Shown: piece by piece, positions 27,946 through 37,381 of the stretch
Numbering within the stretch: position 1 is the stretch's first letter
Layout of the letters: each line of letters begins with the position of its first letter
NCBI GenBank assembly: GCA_903891095.1
Contig: CAITDI010000121.1
Location: 18,883-82,882 of the forward strand
Source of the DNA: an uncultured bacterium
GTDB taxonomy: Bacteria; Planctomycetota; Phycisphaerae; Phycisphaerales; SM1A02
Reading direction: 5' to 3'
DNA: 64,000 bases
The notes under the pieces: model-generated
Told to the model about the DNA's origin: nothing
Databases searched by the model: none
Seen by the model: only the letters and a program-made list of their open reading frames with translations
Made by a program: the position numbers and the translations under genes

Positions 27946-29052
27946 CAGCCGCGCTCCGCCCGCCGGCGCTTGAGCTCGGCGTCGATGAAGTCGGACACAT
28001 GCCCGTCGAGCACATGCTGCGGGTTGCCCACTTCATGGCCCGTGCGGTGGTCCTTCACGCGGTTGTCGTAGAAGACATACGAGCGGATCTGGTTGCCCCA
28101 GTCGCGCGAGACCTTGCCGCCGGTGGCGGCGTTGAGCTCGTTGGCGCGGCGCTCTTCCTCGATCAGCTCGAGCTTGGCCTGGAGCACGGCGAGCGCCTGG
28201 GCCTTGTTCTGCGGCTGATCGCGGTAGGTGCTGGCGACGACCTGCAGGCCCGTGGGCAAGTGGGTCACGCGGATCGCCGACGCGACCTTGTTCACGTTCT
28301 GCCCGCCGGGGCCCGACGCGCGCACGAACGCGACGATCTCGAGGTCGTTCGCGGGAATCACGAGATCCGTGTGCTCGAACTCGGGCGTCACGTCGACGGT
28401 GGCGAAGCTGGTCTGGCGCTTGCCTTCCGCATTGAACGGCGACACGCGCGCGAGGCGGTGCGTGCCGCGCTCGCAGTTCATGTAGCCGTACGCGAACGGA
28501 CCGACCACGCGGTACGACACTTCGCTGATGCCCGCCTCAGGCCCGAGGGAACGGCTGATTTCCTCGATCTTGAAGCCCATCTCCTGGAAGTAGTAGAGGT
28601 ACATGCGCTCGAGCATGCCCGCCCAGTCTTCGGCTTCGGTGCCGCCTGCGCCCGCCTGGATGGCGACGAAGCAGCTGCGGTGGTCGTGCTTGCCCGAGAG
28701 CAGGGACTGCTGCTCGATCTTGTCCATCTTGGCCTGGAGGCCGAAGAGGGTCTCGTCGACTTCGGCGAGCATATCTCTGTCGCCTGCTTCCTTGGCCAGC
28801 TCGTAGCCGACCTTGGAGTCCTCGAGCAGGCGGACCGCATCCTCCAGCGGCTCGATCTGAGCGCGGACGATCTTGCTCTCCTGGATGACCTTCTGCGCCG
28901 CCTTGGCGTCGTTCCAGAACTCGGGAGCATTCATGCGGTCGTTGAACGCCGCGCGCTCCTGCATCTTTTGATCGTAGTTAAAGAGAGTCGCGGAGCGTCA
29001 AAATCCGCGCCTCGAGTTGGTTGATCACCGGCTGGTGAGCGTCGTAATGCAT
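27945..29052 (-). CDS. prfB: Peptide chain release factor 2, with programmed +1 frameshift
   Basis: The protein is 368 aa if the ribosome shifts +1 once. Frame 0 runs from the ATG at 29052 for 24 codons (ending LTLRDSL) to TAA at 28980-28978; the main frame continues NYDQKMQERAAFNDRMN and holds the rest. The joined N-terminus matches RF2 in length and content (compare the LDYDAK region of E. coli RF2). Motifs: stop-recognition SPF within RVSPFNAEGKR and the catalytic GGQ in ASGPGGQNVNK. RF2 releases chains at UGA and UAA. It heads an operon in which the next start overlaps its stop (TGATG). Starting at the internal Met at 28964 would lose the conserved N-terminus. Confidence 0.93.
28977..28983 (-). 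promoter_or_regulatory. RF2 recoding site CTT TAA C
   Basis: The heptamer CTTTAAC replaces the usual CTTTGAC. Slippage of the Leu-tRNA from CUU to UUU puts AAC (Asn) in the A site and restores the RF2 frame. The bases just upstream (CTCCGCGACTCT) lack the AGGGGG Shine-Dalgarno-like stimulator seen in E. coli. Confidence 0.8.
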
Positions 29053-29115
29053 GGGGCGCGAAGTGTAGCGGCGATGCGTCTTTCGCGCCGCGTGCGAATC
29101 ACTACGATTCCGCGC

Positions 29116-30414
29116 ATGTCGCCCGTCCTCTCTTCGCAGCCTGCGGAGTCGCTCCGCGTGGCAAGCCCGACCTCGATCTCGAGCCACCCGACCATGTTTG
29201 TCTCGTCCCGCATCGCGTCCATGTCCGAGTCCGCCACGCTTGCCGTCGGCGCCAAGGCCGCCGCCGCGCGCGCGAAGGGGCACGATGTGATCGCGTTCGC
29301 GATGGGCGAACCCGACTTCGACACGCCGGACAACATCAAGCGCGTCGCCATCGCCGCGCTCGAGAAGGGCATGACCAAGTACGCGCCCACGCCCGGCGAC
29401 AAGGCCGCCCGCGAGGCGATCGCGCGCAAGCTCACGGTCGAGAACGGCATCGAGACGAGCTTCGAGCAGGTGACCGTGACCGCGGGCGCCAAGCACGCGA
29501 TCTACATGGCGCTGCAGGCGATCGTCGAGCCGGGCCGCGGCGACGAAGTGCTCCTGCCGACGCCCGCCTGGGTCTCGTACAAGGCGCTCATCGAGCTCGC
29601 TGGCGCGAAGTGCGTCGAGATCGCGGGCACGGTCGCGAACGGCTTCCGCATCACGCCCGCGCAGCTCGCGGCCGCGGTCACGCCGCGCACCGTCGGCATC
29701 GTGTGGAACTCGCCGTCCAACCCGTGCGGCACCGCGTATCCCGCGGCCGAAGTGCGCGCGCTCTGCGACGTCCTCGCCAAGCACGAGAAGGTCACCGTCA
29801 TCTCCGACGAGATCTACGAGAAGCTGATCTACCCCGAGGTCGCGCCGGGGCTGACGCACTTCTCGCCTGGCTCGGTGCCCGCGCTCAAGGACCGCACCAT
29901 CACGATCAACGGCATGAGCAAGTCGTACGCGATGACCGGCTGGCGCATCGGCTACATGGCCGCGCCCAAGCCGATGGCGAAGGAGCTCATCAAGCTGCAG
30001 GGCCAGATGACGAACTCGATCCCGAGCTTCTTCTATCCCGCGATCGTCGAGGCGCTGACCAACAGCGGCGCAGGCGTCGAGGCGATGCGCGTGAAGTTCG
30101 CTTCGCGCGCGGCGCTGATCAAGCGCGAGCTCGATGCGGTGCCGGGGTTCGTGACCGTGGCGCCGAACGCGGCGTTCTACGCGTTCCCCGATGTCTCGGC
30201 GCACTTTGGCAAGACTTCGCCCGCGGGCGCGCGGATCACGAGCGCGCAGTCGTTTGCCGACGCGCTGCTCGATGAGGCGCATGTCGCGGTCGTGCCCGGC
30301 GAGGACTTCGGCGAGTGTGCGCGCGGGATGATTCGCTTCTCGTTTGCGTGCAGCGATGAGAACATCGTCAAGGGCATTGCGCGCATCCGCGACTGGGTTG
30401 CGAAGCTGCGTTGA
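29116..30414 (+). CDS. Aspartate/aromatic aminotransferase, PLP-dependent class I
   Basis: 432 aa from the ATG at 29116; the start is uncertain because the family usually begins nearer [15 protein letters not shown], and an ATG at 29194 would give 406 aa. Typical motifs: [44 protein letters not shown] and the PLP-lysine region [18 protein letters not shown]. The terminal Arg for substrate carboxylate lies in [11 protein letters not shown]. It transfers amino groups from aspartate or related donors to 2-oxo acids in the cytoplasm. It is divergent from prfB across a short region and precedes the chemoreceptor gene by 218 nt. Confidence 0.92.
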   Translation: MSPVLSSQPAESLRVASPTSISSHPTMFVSSRIASMSESATLAVGAKAAAARAKGHDVIAFAMGEPDFDTPDNIKRVAIAALEKGMTKYAPTPGDKAAREAIARKLTVENGIETSFEQVTVTAGAKHAIYMALQAIVEPGRGDEVLLPTPAWVSYKALIELAGAKCVEIAGTVANGFRITPAQLAAAVTPRTVGIVWNSPSNPCGTAYPAAEVRALCDVLAKHEKVTVISDEIYEKLIYPEVAPGLTHFSPGSVPALKDRTITINGMSKSYAMTGWRIGYMAAPKPMAKELIKLQGQMTNSIPSFFYPAIVEALTNSGAGVEAMRVKFASRAALIKRELDAVPGFVTVAPNAAFYAFPDVSAHFGKTSPAGARITSAQSFADALLDEAHVAVVPGEDFGECARGMIRFSFACSDENIVKGIARIRDWVAKLR

Positions 30415-30428
30415 GCGCGCGGTCGGCG

Positions 30429-30450
30429 GGGGCACGTACGGGGCACGAGC
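30429..30450. repeat. Two-copy 11-bp tandem repeat after the aminotransferase gene
   Basis: GGGGCACGTAC and GGGGCACGAGC are adjacent, 14 nt beyond the stop codon. The rest of 30415-30632 has no recognisable gene and is the leader of the chemoreceptor gene. Confidence 0.55.
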
Positions 30451-30632
30451 CCCAGTGTTTCGCGCGAGACTCCCGCAGTGAGGCGTCCGCCCTAATCGCG
30501 CTCCATCGGCGTCGATCGTCCATCGATACGAACTCTGGAGTCACGGAGCGCAGCATCTCTGGCGATGTCCGTGCAGTCGCGCAATCGCCCTCGTGGGAAA
30601 TGCGCGGCGATAGGCCCACACGGAGTTCCCGC

Positions 30633-33617
30633 ATGTCGCTGCATTCCCGCTTCGTCGTCAGCATGAGCATCGTCGCGTCGTGGCTCGCCCCCGCGGCGCT
30701 TGGAGGCGCCGCAGTCGGCACCGCCGACGAGGTCGTCGCCGCGCTCAAGGCCGGCAACGCCCGCTTTGTCGCTGGCACCGCACAGAACCCGCATGCAGGC
30801 ATCGACCGCGTCGTCGAGACCAGCACAGGCCAGACGCCGATGGTCACGATCCTCGGCTGCTCCGACTCTCGCGTGCCGCTCGAGCGCGTGTTCGACCAGG
30901 GCGTCGGCGACATCTTCGTCGTCCGCGTCGCGGGCAATGTCGCCGACACCGATGAGATCGGCTCGGTCGAGTACGGAACCGGTCACCTGCACACGCCCGT
31001 GATGATCGTGCTTGGCCACACCAAGTGCGGCGCCGTGAGCGCCGTCGCCACGGGCGCGGTCGTCCACGGCAGCATTCCCGCGCTGGTCGACAACATCGTT
31101 CCCGCCGTCGAGCGTGCGCGCCACGCGCACCCGGGCGTGGCCGACAAGGACATCATTCCCTTCGCCGTGCGCGAGAATGTGCTCGAGTCGATCGCATCGA
31201 CCTTCACCCACAGCGAGGAGATCCGCGATCTCGTCAAGGAAGGCAAGCTGCGCGTGATCGGCGCCGTGTACGACATCGACACGGGTTCCGTCGAATGGCT
31301 CGGCGATCATCCCGAGCAGAGCGCGCTCCTCGTGGCTCCGCCCGCGACGACGGTTGCGCATGCCGATCCTCACGCTGGCGACGCGCACGCCGCCGATACC
31401 CACGCGGCCGCCACGCCCGCCGGCGCCTCCGCAGCCGAGCGCTCGACGCTCGCAGCCACTGGCGCGTTCACGAACCCCGAACTCCAGGTGGCCAAGCGCG
31501 CGCCCTTCGGCGCCGCCGCAGGAAAGGCGCGCGACTTCACCGTCGCCGAGATTCCCGATCATTCGCCGAGCCTGCTGCCGAACGTCTTCGGCGCGGCTGC
31601 GATCCTCGCGCTCCTCGTGACTCTCGTCGCCTGCTGGCGCCTCGCGCGCACGGTGTCGGGCGACGGCAAGGTCTCGCACTCGATCACGCTCGGCGCCAAG
31701 CTCGCCGGCGGGTTCGGCCTCCTCGCGACGGGCATCCTCGCCGTCGCGACCGTTGCGATGCGCTCCAACGACCAGGTCTCCGGCGCGATGCACGAGATGG
31801 AATGCCGCGTGTCCGAAGTCAGCATCATCGAGGCGACCAAGGTCGACCTGTCTGGCATGCGCCTCGCGGTCAAGGGCTTCCTCCTCAGCAACAGCGACCA
31901 GGACCTCGCGCATTTCTCCGATGAAGTCGCCTCGTTCGAGCAGAAGCTCGCCAAGGCCAAGGCGACGATCCGCGATCCCGAGCAGCTCAAGCAGTTCGCC
32001 ACGATCGAGCAGAACCTCAAGGAATACGAGGCGAAGTTCACCGATGTCGTCGCCCACATCGACGAGCGCAACGGCGTGATCGACAGCCAGATGAACGTCG
32101 CCGCCGCCCGCACCAGCGCGCTCCTCACCGAGATCGCCACCACCGCGCACGCCGACGGGGATACCGCAAAGGCGCTGCTCACCGCCGAGGCGGGCGAGTA
32201 CTTCCAGTCCGCGCGGCTCGGGTTCTTCAAGTACCTGCGCTCGCATGAGGACACGCTCGCCAACGACGCCAAGACCAACGCCGGCAAGATGGGCACGATG
32301 GTGCAGGAGCTGCACGCCGAGATCAAGAATCCCAAGCGCGTCGCCTGGCTCGCCGAGGCCGACGAGGCCGCGCGCTTCTGGACCGCGCGCATGGACCACG
32401 CGATCGAGCTGCAGCATGAGCGCGATGTGCTCGTGAAGCAGGGGCTCGACCAGATCGGACCCAAGATCCACGACCAGTCGTCCACGCTCGCGCAGGCGCT
32501 CACCGCCCAGCAGACGGCCGCCCGCGAGCGCGCGGACACCGCGGCTGCATCGGCGCGCACGCTCGTGACGGCATTCTCGGTGGCGATCGCGATCTTCGCG
32601 GTCATCGTCGCCGTGCTCATCGTGCGTGGCGTGCTCACGCCGCTCCGCAACCTCGTCGCGAGCATCGTGACGATTCAGGAGACGCGCGACCTGACCCGCC
32701 GCACGGGCGTCGCCACGCTCGACGAGGTCGGCCGCGTGGGCGCGTGCTTCGACGGGCTCGTCGACACATTGCACGGGATCATCCGCGACGTCAGCTCGGG
32801 CGCGACCGAGATCGACGCCGGCGCGACGCAGATCGCGTCCGCCAGCCAGTCGCTCGCCGAAGGCGCAAGCCGACAGGCCGCGAGCCTCGAGGAGATCAGC
32901 GCGTCGATCGAGGAGATGTCGTCGATGACGCGGCAGAACGCCGACAACGCGCGCTCCGCCAACGAGGTCTCCGAGGCCTCGCAGACGGCCGCAGCCAACG
33001 GCCAGCGCGAGATGAAGCAGATGGCCGAGGCAATGTCGGAGATCAAGCAGTCGAGCGCGGAGATCGCCAAGATCATCAAGGTGATCGACGAGATCGCGTT
33101 CCAGACCAACCTGCTCGCCCTCAACGCCGCGGTCGAGGCCGCGCGCGCGGGAGAGGCTGGCAAGGGATTCGCCGTGGTCGCCGAGGAAGTGCGCTCGCTC
33201 GCCAAGCGCTCCGCCGAGGCCGCCAAGAGCACGGCCGAGATGATCGAGGACTCGACCTCGCGGGCCAACCGCGGCGTCGAGATCGCCGCGCGCGTCGGGC
33301 AATCGCTCGACGAGATCGCCGGCGCGACGACGCGCGTCAACTCGCTGCTGTCCGAGATCGCCTCGGCGTGCGACGAGCAGGCGAAGGGCATCACGCAGGT
33401 CAACACCGGCGTGACCGAGCTCGACCGCGTGACGCAGTCGACGGCGGGCAACTCCGAGGAGCTCGCATCGGGCGCCGAGGAAACGGCCTCGCAGATCTCG
33501 TCGCTGCAGTCGCTGGTGAGCCAGTTCAAGACCGACGCGAATGGCGCGGTCTCGATGCGCAAGTCAAGTTCCCACAAGACGCCGTCGCACAAGCTGGAAC
33601 CGAAGGCCGCGGCCTAG
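30633..33617 (+). CDS. Beta-carbonic anhydrase / methyl-accepting chemotaxis protein fusion
   Basis: 994 aa from the ATG at 30633 with GGAG eight bases upstream; one uninterrupted frame. Residues 1-29 form a signal or first membrane segment. Residues 33-235 are a beta-carbonic anhydrase with the zinc and dyad residues C76, D78, R80 (GCSDSRV) and H129, C132 (GHTKCGAV). A His/Ala-rich linker (236-310) leads to a membrane helix (312-334), a second (354-376), a long helical sensor region (377-640), a third helix (644-666), HAMP (667-719) and the MCP signalling domain (720-965) with the conserved tip [20 protein letters not shown]. The topology places the anhydrase outside the cytoplasm. It probably reports CO2/bicarbonate to CheA/CheW; no che genes are nearby, and no CheR-binding pentapeptide is seen. 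Confidence 0.93.
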   Translation: MSLHSRFVVSMSIVASWLAPAALGGAAVGTADEVVAALKAGNARFVAGTAQNPHAGIDRVVETSTGQTPMVTILGCSDSRVPLERVFDQGVGDIFVVRVAGNVADTDEIGSVEYGTGHLHTPVMIVLGHTKCGAVSAVATGAVVHGSIPALVDNIVPAVERARHAHPGVADKDIIPFAVRENVLESIASTFTHSEEIRDLVKEGKLRVIGAVYDIDTGSVEWLGDHPEQSALLVAPPATTVAHADPHAGDAHAADTHAAATPAGASAAERSTLAATGAFTNPELQVAKRAPFGAAAGKARDFTVAEIPDHSPSLLPNVFGAAAILALLVTLVACWRLARTVSGDGKVSHSITLGAKLAGGFGLLATGILAVATVAMRSNDQVSGAMHEMECRVSEVSIIEATKVDLSGMRLAVKGFLLSNSDQDLAHFSDEVASFEQKLAKAKATIRDPEQLKQFATIEQNLKEYEAKFTDVVAHIDERNGVIDSQMNVAAARTSALLTEIATTAHADGDTAKALLTAEAGEYFQSARLGFFKYLRSHEDTLANDAKTNAGKMGTMVQELHAEIKNPKRVAWLAEADEAARFWTARMDHAIELQHERDVLVKQGLDQIGPKIHDQSSTLAQALTAQQTAARERADTAAASARTLVTAFSVAIAIFAVIVAVLIVRGVLTPLRNLVASIVTIQETRDLTRRTGVATLDEVGRVGACFDGLVDTLHGIIRDVSSGATEIDAGATQIASASQSLAEGASRQAASLEEISASIEEMSSMTRQNADNARSANEVSEASQTAAANGQREMKQMAEAMSEIKQSSAEIAKIIKVIDEIAFQTNLLALNAAVEAARAGEAGKGFAVVAEEVRSLAKRSAEAAKSTAEMIEDSTSRANRGVEIAARVGQSLDEIAGATTRVNSLLSEIASACDEQAKGITQVNTGVTELDRVTQSTAGNSEELASGAEETASQISSLQSLVSQFKTDANGAVSMRKSSSHKTPSHKLEPKAAA

Positions 33618-33651
33618 GCGCGGTCGGTGCAATCAGTGAACCACGCATGAA

Positions 33652-33682
33652 CGCGCGCGCGAGGTGATCCACCTCGCGCGCG
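33652..33682. terminator. Terminator between convergent chemoreceptor and hydrolase genes
   Basis: CGCGCGCGAGGTG pairs with CACCTCGCGCGCG around a 3-nt loop; TGTTTGC follows on the plus strand. The minus strand lacks a clear T-tract. Confidence 0.65.
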
Positions 33683-33701
33683 TGTTTGCATCCTTCGGCG
33701 G

Positions 33702-34676
33702 TCACTTGTTGTTCGCGGCGGCGCCCGCAGCGAGCCTGCGCTGCGCGAACATCCAGTCGATCACGCCGTCGTCGCCAAAGCGGTAGGCCGGCGTCCACGA
33801 GTCATGCCCCACCTTGTCGAACTCGCGATACATCGGGTTCGGCATGCGCTTCGGCATCGGCCGCGGCTTGCCGTCGGCGGGCGGCTTGGCCTTCGCGGCA
33901 TCTTCACGCGCCGCATCTGCGCTCGCGCCCGCGATCGCATCACGCATCGCGCGGGACAACCCGACCGGCACGACCGGGTCGTCGCTTCCATGCACGATGT
34001 AGAAGGGAATCCGCGCAACCGCGCTCGCCGTCGTCGGATCCCCGCCGCCGCAGATCGGGATCGCGCACGCGAACATCGCCGGCCTGCGCGCCGCGAGGTC
34101 AAACGTCCCGAATCCGCCCATCGAAAGCCCCGTCAGGTACACGCGCGACGGATCGACCGCCTTGGTCGCCATCACCTCGTCGATCGCCTGCATCAGCGCG
34201 CGCATCGGGCGCGTGGGCTCGGCGGACTGCTTGGGCATCTCGCCCTTCTCGCGGTACGCCGTCAGGTCGAGCGCCGCCCAGGTCTCGCCCTTCGGGCACT
34301 GCATGGCGAGCACATAGCACGGGTGCTTCGACTGCAGTTCGTCGGTCGCGCACCAGCCCGCGAAGTGCGTCAGCTGCGCCGCGTTGTCGCCGCCGCGCTC
34401 GCCGGCCCCGTGCATGAACACCACCAGCGGAACGCGCGCGCCCGGATCGGCGATCGCCTCCGCGCGCGGCTCGATCAGTCGGTAGCGGTACGCCGCATCG
34501 ATGGAGCCGTCGGCCTTCTTGAGCACGACCTCACCCGTCGGGATGGCCGCCCACGCGGCTGGAATCGGCGGGAGTGCCGGTGCCGCCGGCGGCGTCTGCT
34601 TCGCATCCTGGCCAAAAGCGAAACCGCCCGCGCAGAGGACTGCGCAGGCGGCGAGAAGACTCGTGAGCATCGTCAT
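33702..34676 (-). CDS. Secreted alpha/beta hydrolase (dienelactone hydrolase / PHB-depolymerase-like esterase)
   Basis: 324 aa with a signal peptide (about 1-22, MTMLTSLLAACAVLCAGGFA). Oxyanion region LVVFMHGAGERG, nucleophile elbow GLSMGGFG (Ser), acidic residue in IVHGSDDPVVP and catalytic His in KVGHDSWTPAY. It has an insert of charged Pro/Lys-rich residues before the His. Family members cleave esters or oligomeric substrates in the periplasm or outside. An in-frame Met two codons later (34670) is an equally possible start. No pathway neighbours help. Confidence 0.82.
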   Translation of the reverse strand: MTMLTSLLAACAVLCAGGFAFGQDAKQTPPAAPALPPIPAAWAAIPTGEVVLKKADGSIDAAYRYRLIEPRAEAIADPGARVPLVVFMHGAGERGGDNAAQLTHFAGWCATDELQSKHPCYVLAMQCPKGETWAALDLTAYREKGEMPKQSAEPTRPMRALMQAIDEVMATKAVDPSRVYLTGLSMGGFGTFDLAARRPAMFACAIPICGGGDPTTASAVARIPFYIVHGSDDPVVPVGLSRAMRDAIAGASADAAREDAAKAKPPADGKPRPMPKRMPNPMYREFDKVGHDSWTPAYRFGDDGVIDWMFAQRRLAAGAAANNK

Positions 34677-34700
34677 GATGCGCGGGATCGTACCGCGCGA

Positions 34701-35288
34701 TCAATTCGGGATGATGATCTTGTTCGTCGGCATGCCCAGCGGCACGGGCTGCGGCTGGAGCTCGTAGTTCGGCGTCAGCGCGATGTTCAGCGGCAGACGC
34801 TTGCCAGTCGGATCGCGCGGGATGTTGTCCTCGTCGATCATGCGCTGGATCGCCATGATGCCCTCGATGAGCATCTCGGGACGCGGCGGGCAGCCCGGCA
34901 CATACACATCGACCGGGATGTACTGGTCGACGCCCTGCACGACCGCGTACGTGTCGAACACGCCGCCCGTCGAGGCGCAGGCGCCCATCGAGATGACCCA
35001 CTTGGGCTCGGCCATCTGCATGTAGATGCGCTGCAGCACGGGGAGCGTCTTGACGCTCACGCGGCCGGCGACGATCAGCAGGTCGGCCTGGCGCGGCGAG
35101 AAGCGCATGACCTCGGCGCCGAAGCGCGCAAGGTCGAAGCGCGAGCACGCGGTTGCCATCAGTTCGATGCCGCAGCAAGCGGTCGCGAACGGGAGCGGCC
35201 ACACGCTCGAGCGGCGCGCCCAGTTGATGACGCGGTTGAGCTGCGTGGTGACGACGCTATCGGTGGGGAGTGCTGCTTCGAGACCCAT
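34701..35288 (-). CDS. nuoB: NADH-quinone oxidoreductase subunit B
   Basis: 195 aa, normal for the family. The N2 [4Fe-4S] cluster Cys ligands are in ATACCGIE (adjacent Cys pair), GACASTGG and PGCPPRPE. The subunit sits at the junction of the peripheral and membrane arms of complex I and passes electrons to quinone. No other nuo gene is within the window, so complex I genes seem scattered in this genome. It lies 24 nt downstream of no coupled gene; no good ribosome-binding site is seen before the ATG. Confidence 0.93.
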   Translation of the reverse strand: MGLEAALPTDSVVTTQLNRVINWARRSSVWPLPFATACCGIELMATACSRFDLARFGAEVMRFSPRQADLLIVAGRVSVKTLPVLQRIYMQMAEPKWVISMGACASTGGVFDTYAVVQGVDQYIPVDVYVPGCPPRPEMLIEGIMAIQRMIDEDNIPRDPTGKRLPLNIALTPNYELQPQPVPLGMPTNKIIIPN

Positions 35289-35370
35289 AGGAGGTCGACA
35301 TGGTAGCGGCAGCGACCGCTCGCGGAAGCAGTGAAATCAAGCCAGTTTTGCAAGCGCGGGCGGCGGCGGC

Positions 35371-35769
35371 TCAGCCCAGGATCGAACCGAGCTCATCCTT
35401 GCCGTGGACGATCGTGTACTGGCGGTCGATCTTCATCATGCGCAGCAGGTCGAGCAGCGCGCGGCTGGTGCCGAACAGGTACGGCTTGAGCTTCGCGGCG
35501 TCGGCCTGGCGCTTGACGTCGATGCACACGCCGAGGCCCATGCTCATCAGCATGGTCACGTTGGACATGTCCATCACCAGCGAGCTGCCGCGGGGGAGGT
35601 TCATGTTCAGGATCGCCTCGCCGATCTCGGCGGCGATGACCGGCGCCTCGCGCTGACCGATGGTCGGGCACGAGATCTTCGCGTAGAGCCCGCGGGGATG
35701 GCGTTCGATCACCACGTACTGAGAAAGTGCGTTCTCGCGGTTGTTCGTGGAGATCGAGTGCGGAGTCAT
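35371..35769 (-). CDS. STAS-domain protein (anti-sigma-factor-antagonist-like)
   Basis: 132 aa from the ATG at 35769. A short N-terminal tail precedes a STAS-like fold: SSLVMDMSNVTMLMSMGLGV has the beta-strand and helix around the phosphoacceptor position of SpoIIAA proteins (Ser in LMSMG), followed by KPYLFGTSRALLDLLRMMKI. Such proteins bind anti-sigma factors or serve in partner-switch modules. No kinase or phosphatase gene is adjacent. The nearest Shine-Dalgarno-like GGAGAAG is 17 bases from the ATG, so the start is uncertain. Confidence 0.75.
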   Translation of the reverse strand: MTPHSISTNNRENALSQYVVIERHPRGLYAKISCPTIGQREAPVIAAEIGEAILNMNLPRGSSLVMDMSNVTMLMSMGLGVCIDVKRQADAAKLKPYLFGTSRALLDLLRMMKIDRQYTIVHGKDELGSILG

Positions 35770-35840
35770 GCAGCGTCGATCGGACTTCTCCGGGGCCCAC
35801 TTGGGTGCAAGTGCGCGAAGATGCAAAAACCGCCCGATGC

Positions 35841-35877
35841 GAAAACTCCCGGAGCGCGCTGAGGCGGATCCGGGAGT
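35841..35877 (-). terminator. Terminator of the coiled-coil gene
   Basis: ACTCCCGGA pairs with TCCGGGAGT (35845-35853 with 35869-35877); on the minus strand TTTTCG follows. Confidence 0.65.
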
Positions 35878-35880
35878 GTT

Positions 35881-35931
35881 GATGTCGTGGGGGCCTTGAT
35901 GTCGTGAAAGCCTTGATGTCGTGGGGGCGAC
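35881..35931. repeat. Three-copy 17-bp tandem repeat after the coiled-coil gene
   Basis: GATGTCGTGGGGGCCTT, GATGTCGTGAAAGCCTT and GATGTCGTGGGGGCGAC stand head to tail, ending 13 nt beyond the stop codon and followed by the terminator. Confidence 0.85.
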
Positions 35932-35944
35932 GTCTCGACGGCGA

Positions 35945-37258
35945 TCAGACGCCGAGCTCAAGCGGTCGATTCGTGCTGATAACGGAGCAGAACTCGAACT
36001 CCACCGCGGCCGGGGCGAGGGACGAGGGCGCCGCTGCTGGCCGCGTGTGCGCGCCAAGCCGCGAGACCTCGGTCGCGAACGAGCGCGCGAGGTCCTTCGG
36101 ATCGATCTGCCTGGCGTCGAACGGGGCAAGCGTCGGGTCGAGCCGCACCAGCGCAAACGCGTGGTCCGCGCGATCCGCAAACTGCCGCATCGCGCTCGAG
36201 AATCCGCGCATGTCCGCGGCCAGCGAGTCGCGGACGCGACCGACGATCGCGTCGGCGACCGGGCGGATGCTCTCGCGGTCCGCGCCCGAGATCAGCGGCA
36301 TCCAGGTCGAGAGTTCCTCGACCATCGGCGCCGCCGCGTCGGTCTGCGCGCGAAGCGCAGCGGCCGAAGCCTTCGCCTTGTCGGCACGCTCGACGAGTTC
36401 GCCCGTGAGGCGCTCGCCGGTCGCGACGAGCCAGCTGAGGTCGTCGCGCATGCGGTTCATCTCGCCCTGCACGACTTCGCGGGATGCCGCGACTTCATGC
36501 ACGAGGGTGCCGAGCGACTCGCGCAGCGCGGCGGCGTCGTTCGAGCGCTGGGAGAGCGACTGGAGCTTGTTCTCGCTGTCGGCGGTGAGCGCAGCGAGCG
36601 TGCCCGCGACGCGTTCCGCGCGATCAAGCGTCTCGGACGCGCCGGAGAGCTGCGCGACCATCGACTCCGCGCGCTCGAGCGAGCGCTCGGCCTGCACGCA
36701 GGCGTCGTTCATGCGGCCAAGGCGCTGGCCGAGTTCGGCGTCGAGCCACGCGAGCTTGCCGTTGGCAGCCTGCTCGATGCGCTCCTCGACCTCGCGCACT
36801 CGGTCAAAGCGCCACGCGAGCTCGCGATCGATCCACTCGAACTTCTCGCGCACGAGGCGCTCGACGAGCTCGTTGATGCGCGACTCGGCGTTGCGCGCGG
36901 AATCCTGCAGCTGGCCGTCGCACTGCGCGACGATCTCCGCCGCGCGCGCCGACGCCTGCTCGCCGCGCTCGACCTGTACGTCGAAGGCCTGCAGCATGCG
37001 CACGCCAAGGCGAAGACGCTCTTCCATCTCGGCGGTCGCGCGCGAGGCGCGTTCCGAAGCGGAGCGTTCCTCGATCAGCCGCGACTCGAGGTGCGCCAGA
37101 AGGATCTCCGCGCGCGCGACGACATCGCCAAGGCGATTCGGTGCGTGCGAGGCGATCGCAGCCGCGCGCGGCGCGGACACGGAAAGCGGGGCGGAGCCAG
37201 ATGGCTCGATGCCTTGCGCGAGGTCGGTTTCGATGTGGATGGTGTTCTGGTCGAGCAT
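35945..37258 (-). CDS. Coiled-coil protein of unknown function
   Basis: 437 aa from the ATG at 37258; a TTG at 37273 with AAGGAC between the two is the alternative. No signal peptide or membrane segment. From about residue 45 to 380 it is helical with many heptads, e.g. LVREKFEWIDRELAWRFDRV and NRMRDDLSWLVATGERLTGE. Mixed Arg/Glu content suggests a cytoplasmic structural or scaffolding protein. No family is recognised. It lies on the same strand as the STAS gene but is separated from it by repeats and a terminator. Confidence 0.7.
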   Translation of the reverse strand: MLDQNTIHIETDLAQGIEPSGSAPLSVSAPRAAAIASHAPNRLGDVVARAEILLAHLESRLIEERSASERASRATAEMEERLRLGVRMLQAFDVQVERGEQASARAAEIVAQCDGQLQDSARNAESRINELVERLVREKFEWIDRELAWRFDRVREVEERIEQAANGKLAWLDAELGQRLGRMNDACVQAERSLERAESMVAQLSGASETLDRAERVAGTLAALTADSENKLQSLSQRSNDAAALRESLGTLVHEVAASREVVQGEMNRMRDDLSWLVATGERLTGELVERADKAKASAAALRAQTDAAAPMVEELSTWMPLISGADRESIRPVADAIVGRVRDSLAADMRGFSSAMRQFADRADHAFALVRLDPTLAPFDARQIDPKDLARSFATEVSRLGAHTRPAAAPSSLAPAAVEFEFCSVISTNRPLELGV

Positions 37259-37381
37259 GTCCTTCGCTCGCAAACGGCGTCCTGCCTATGTGTTGCGTCG
37301 GGCGCGACGCGCCCTGGGCCGCGGCACAGTATCAATCTTTCGGTTCGTTGCAGCGTCGGTCGCCACAATGTGGCGCGAAGT

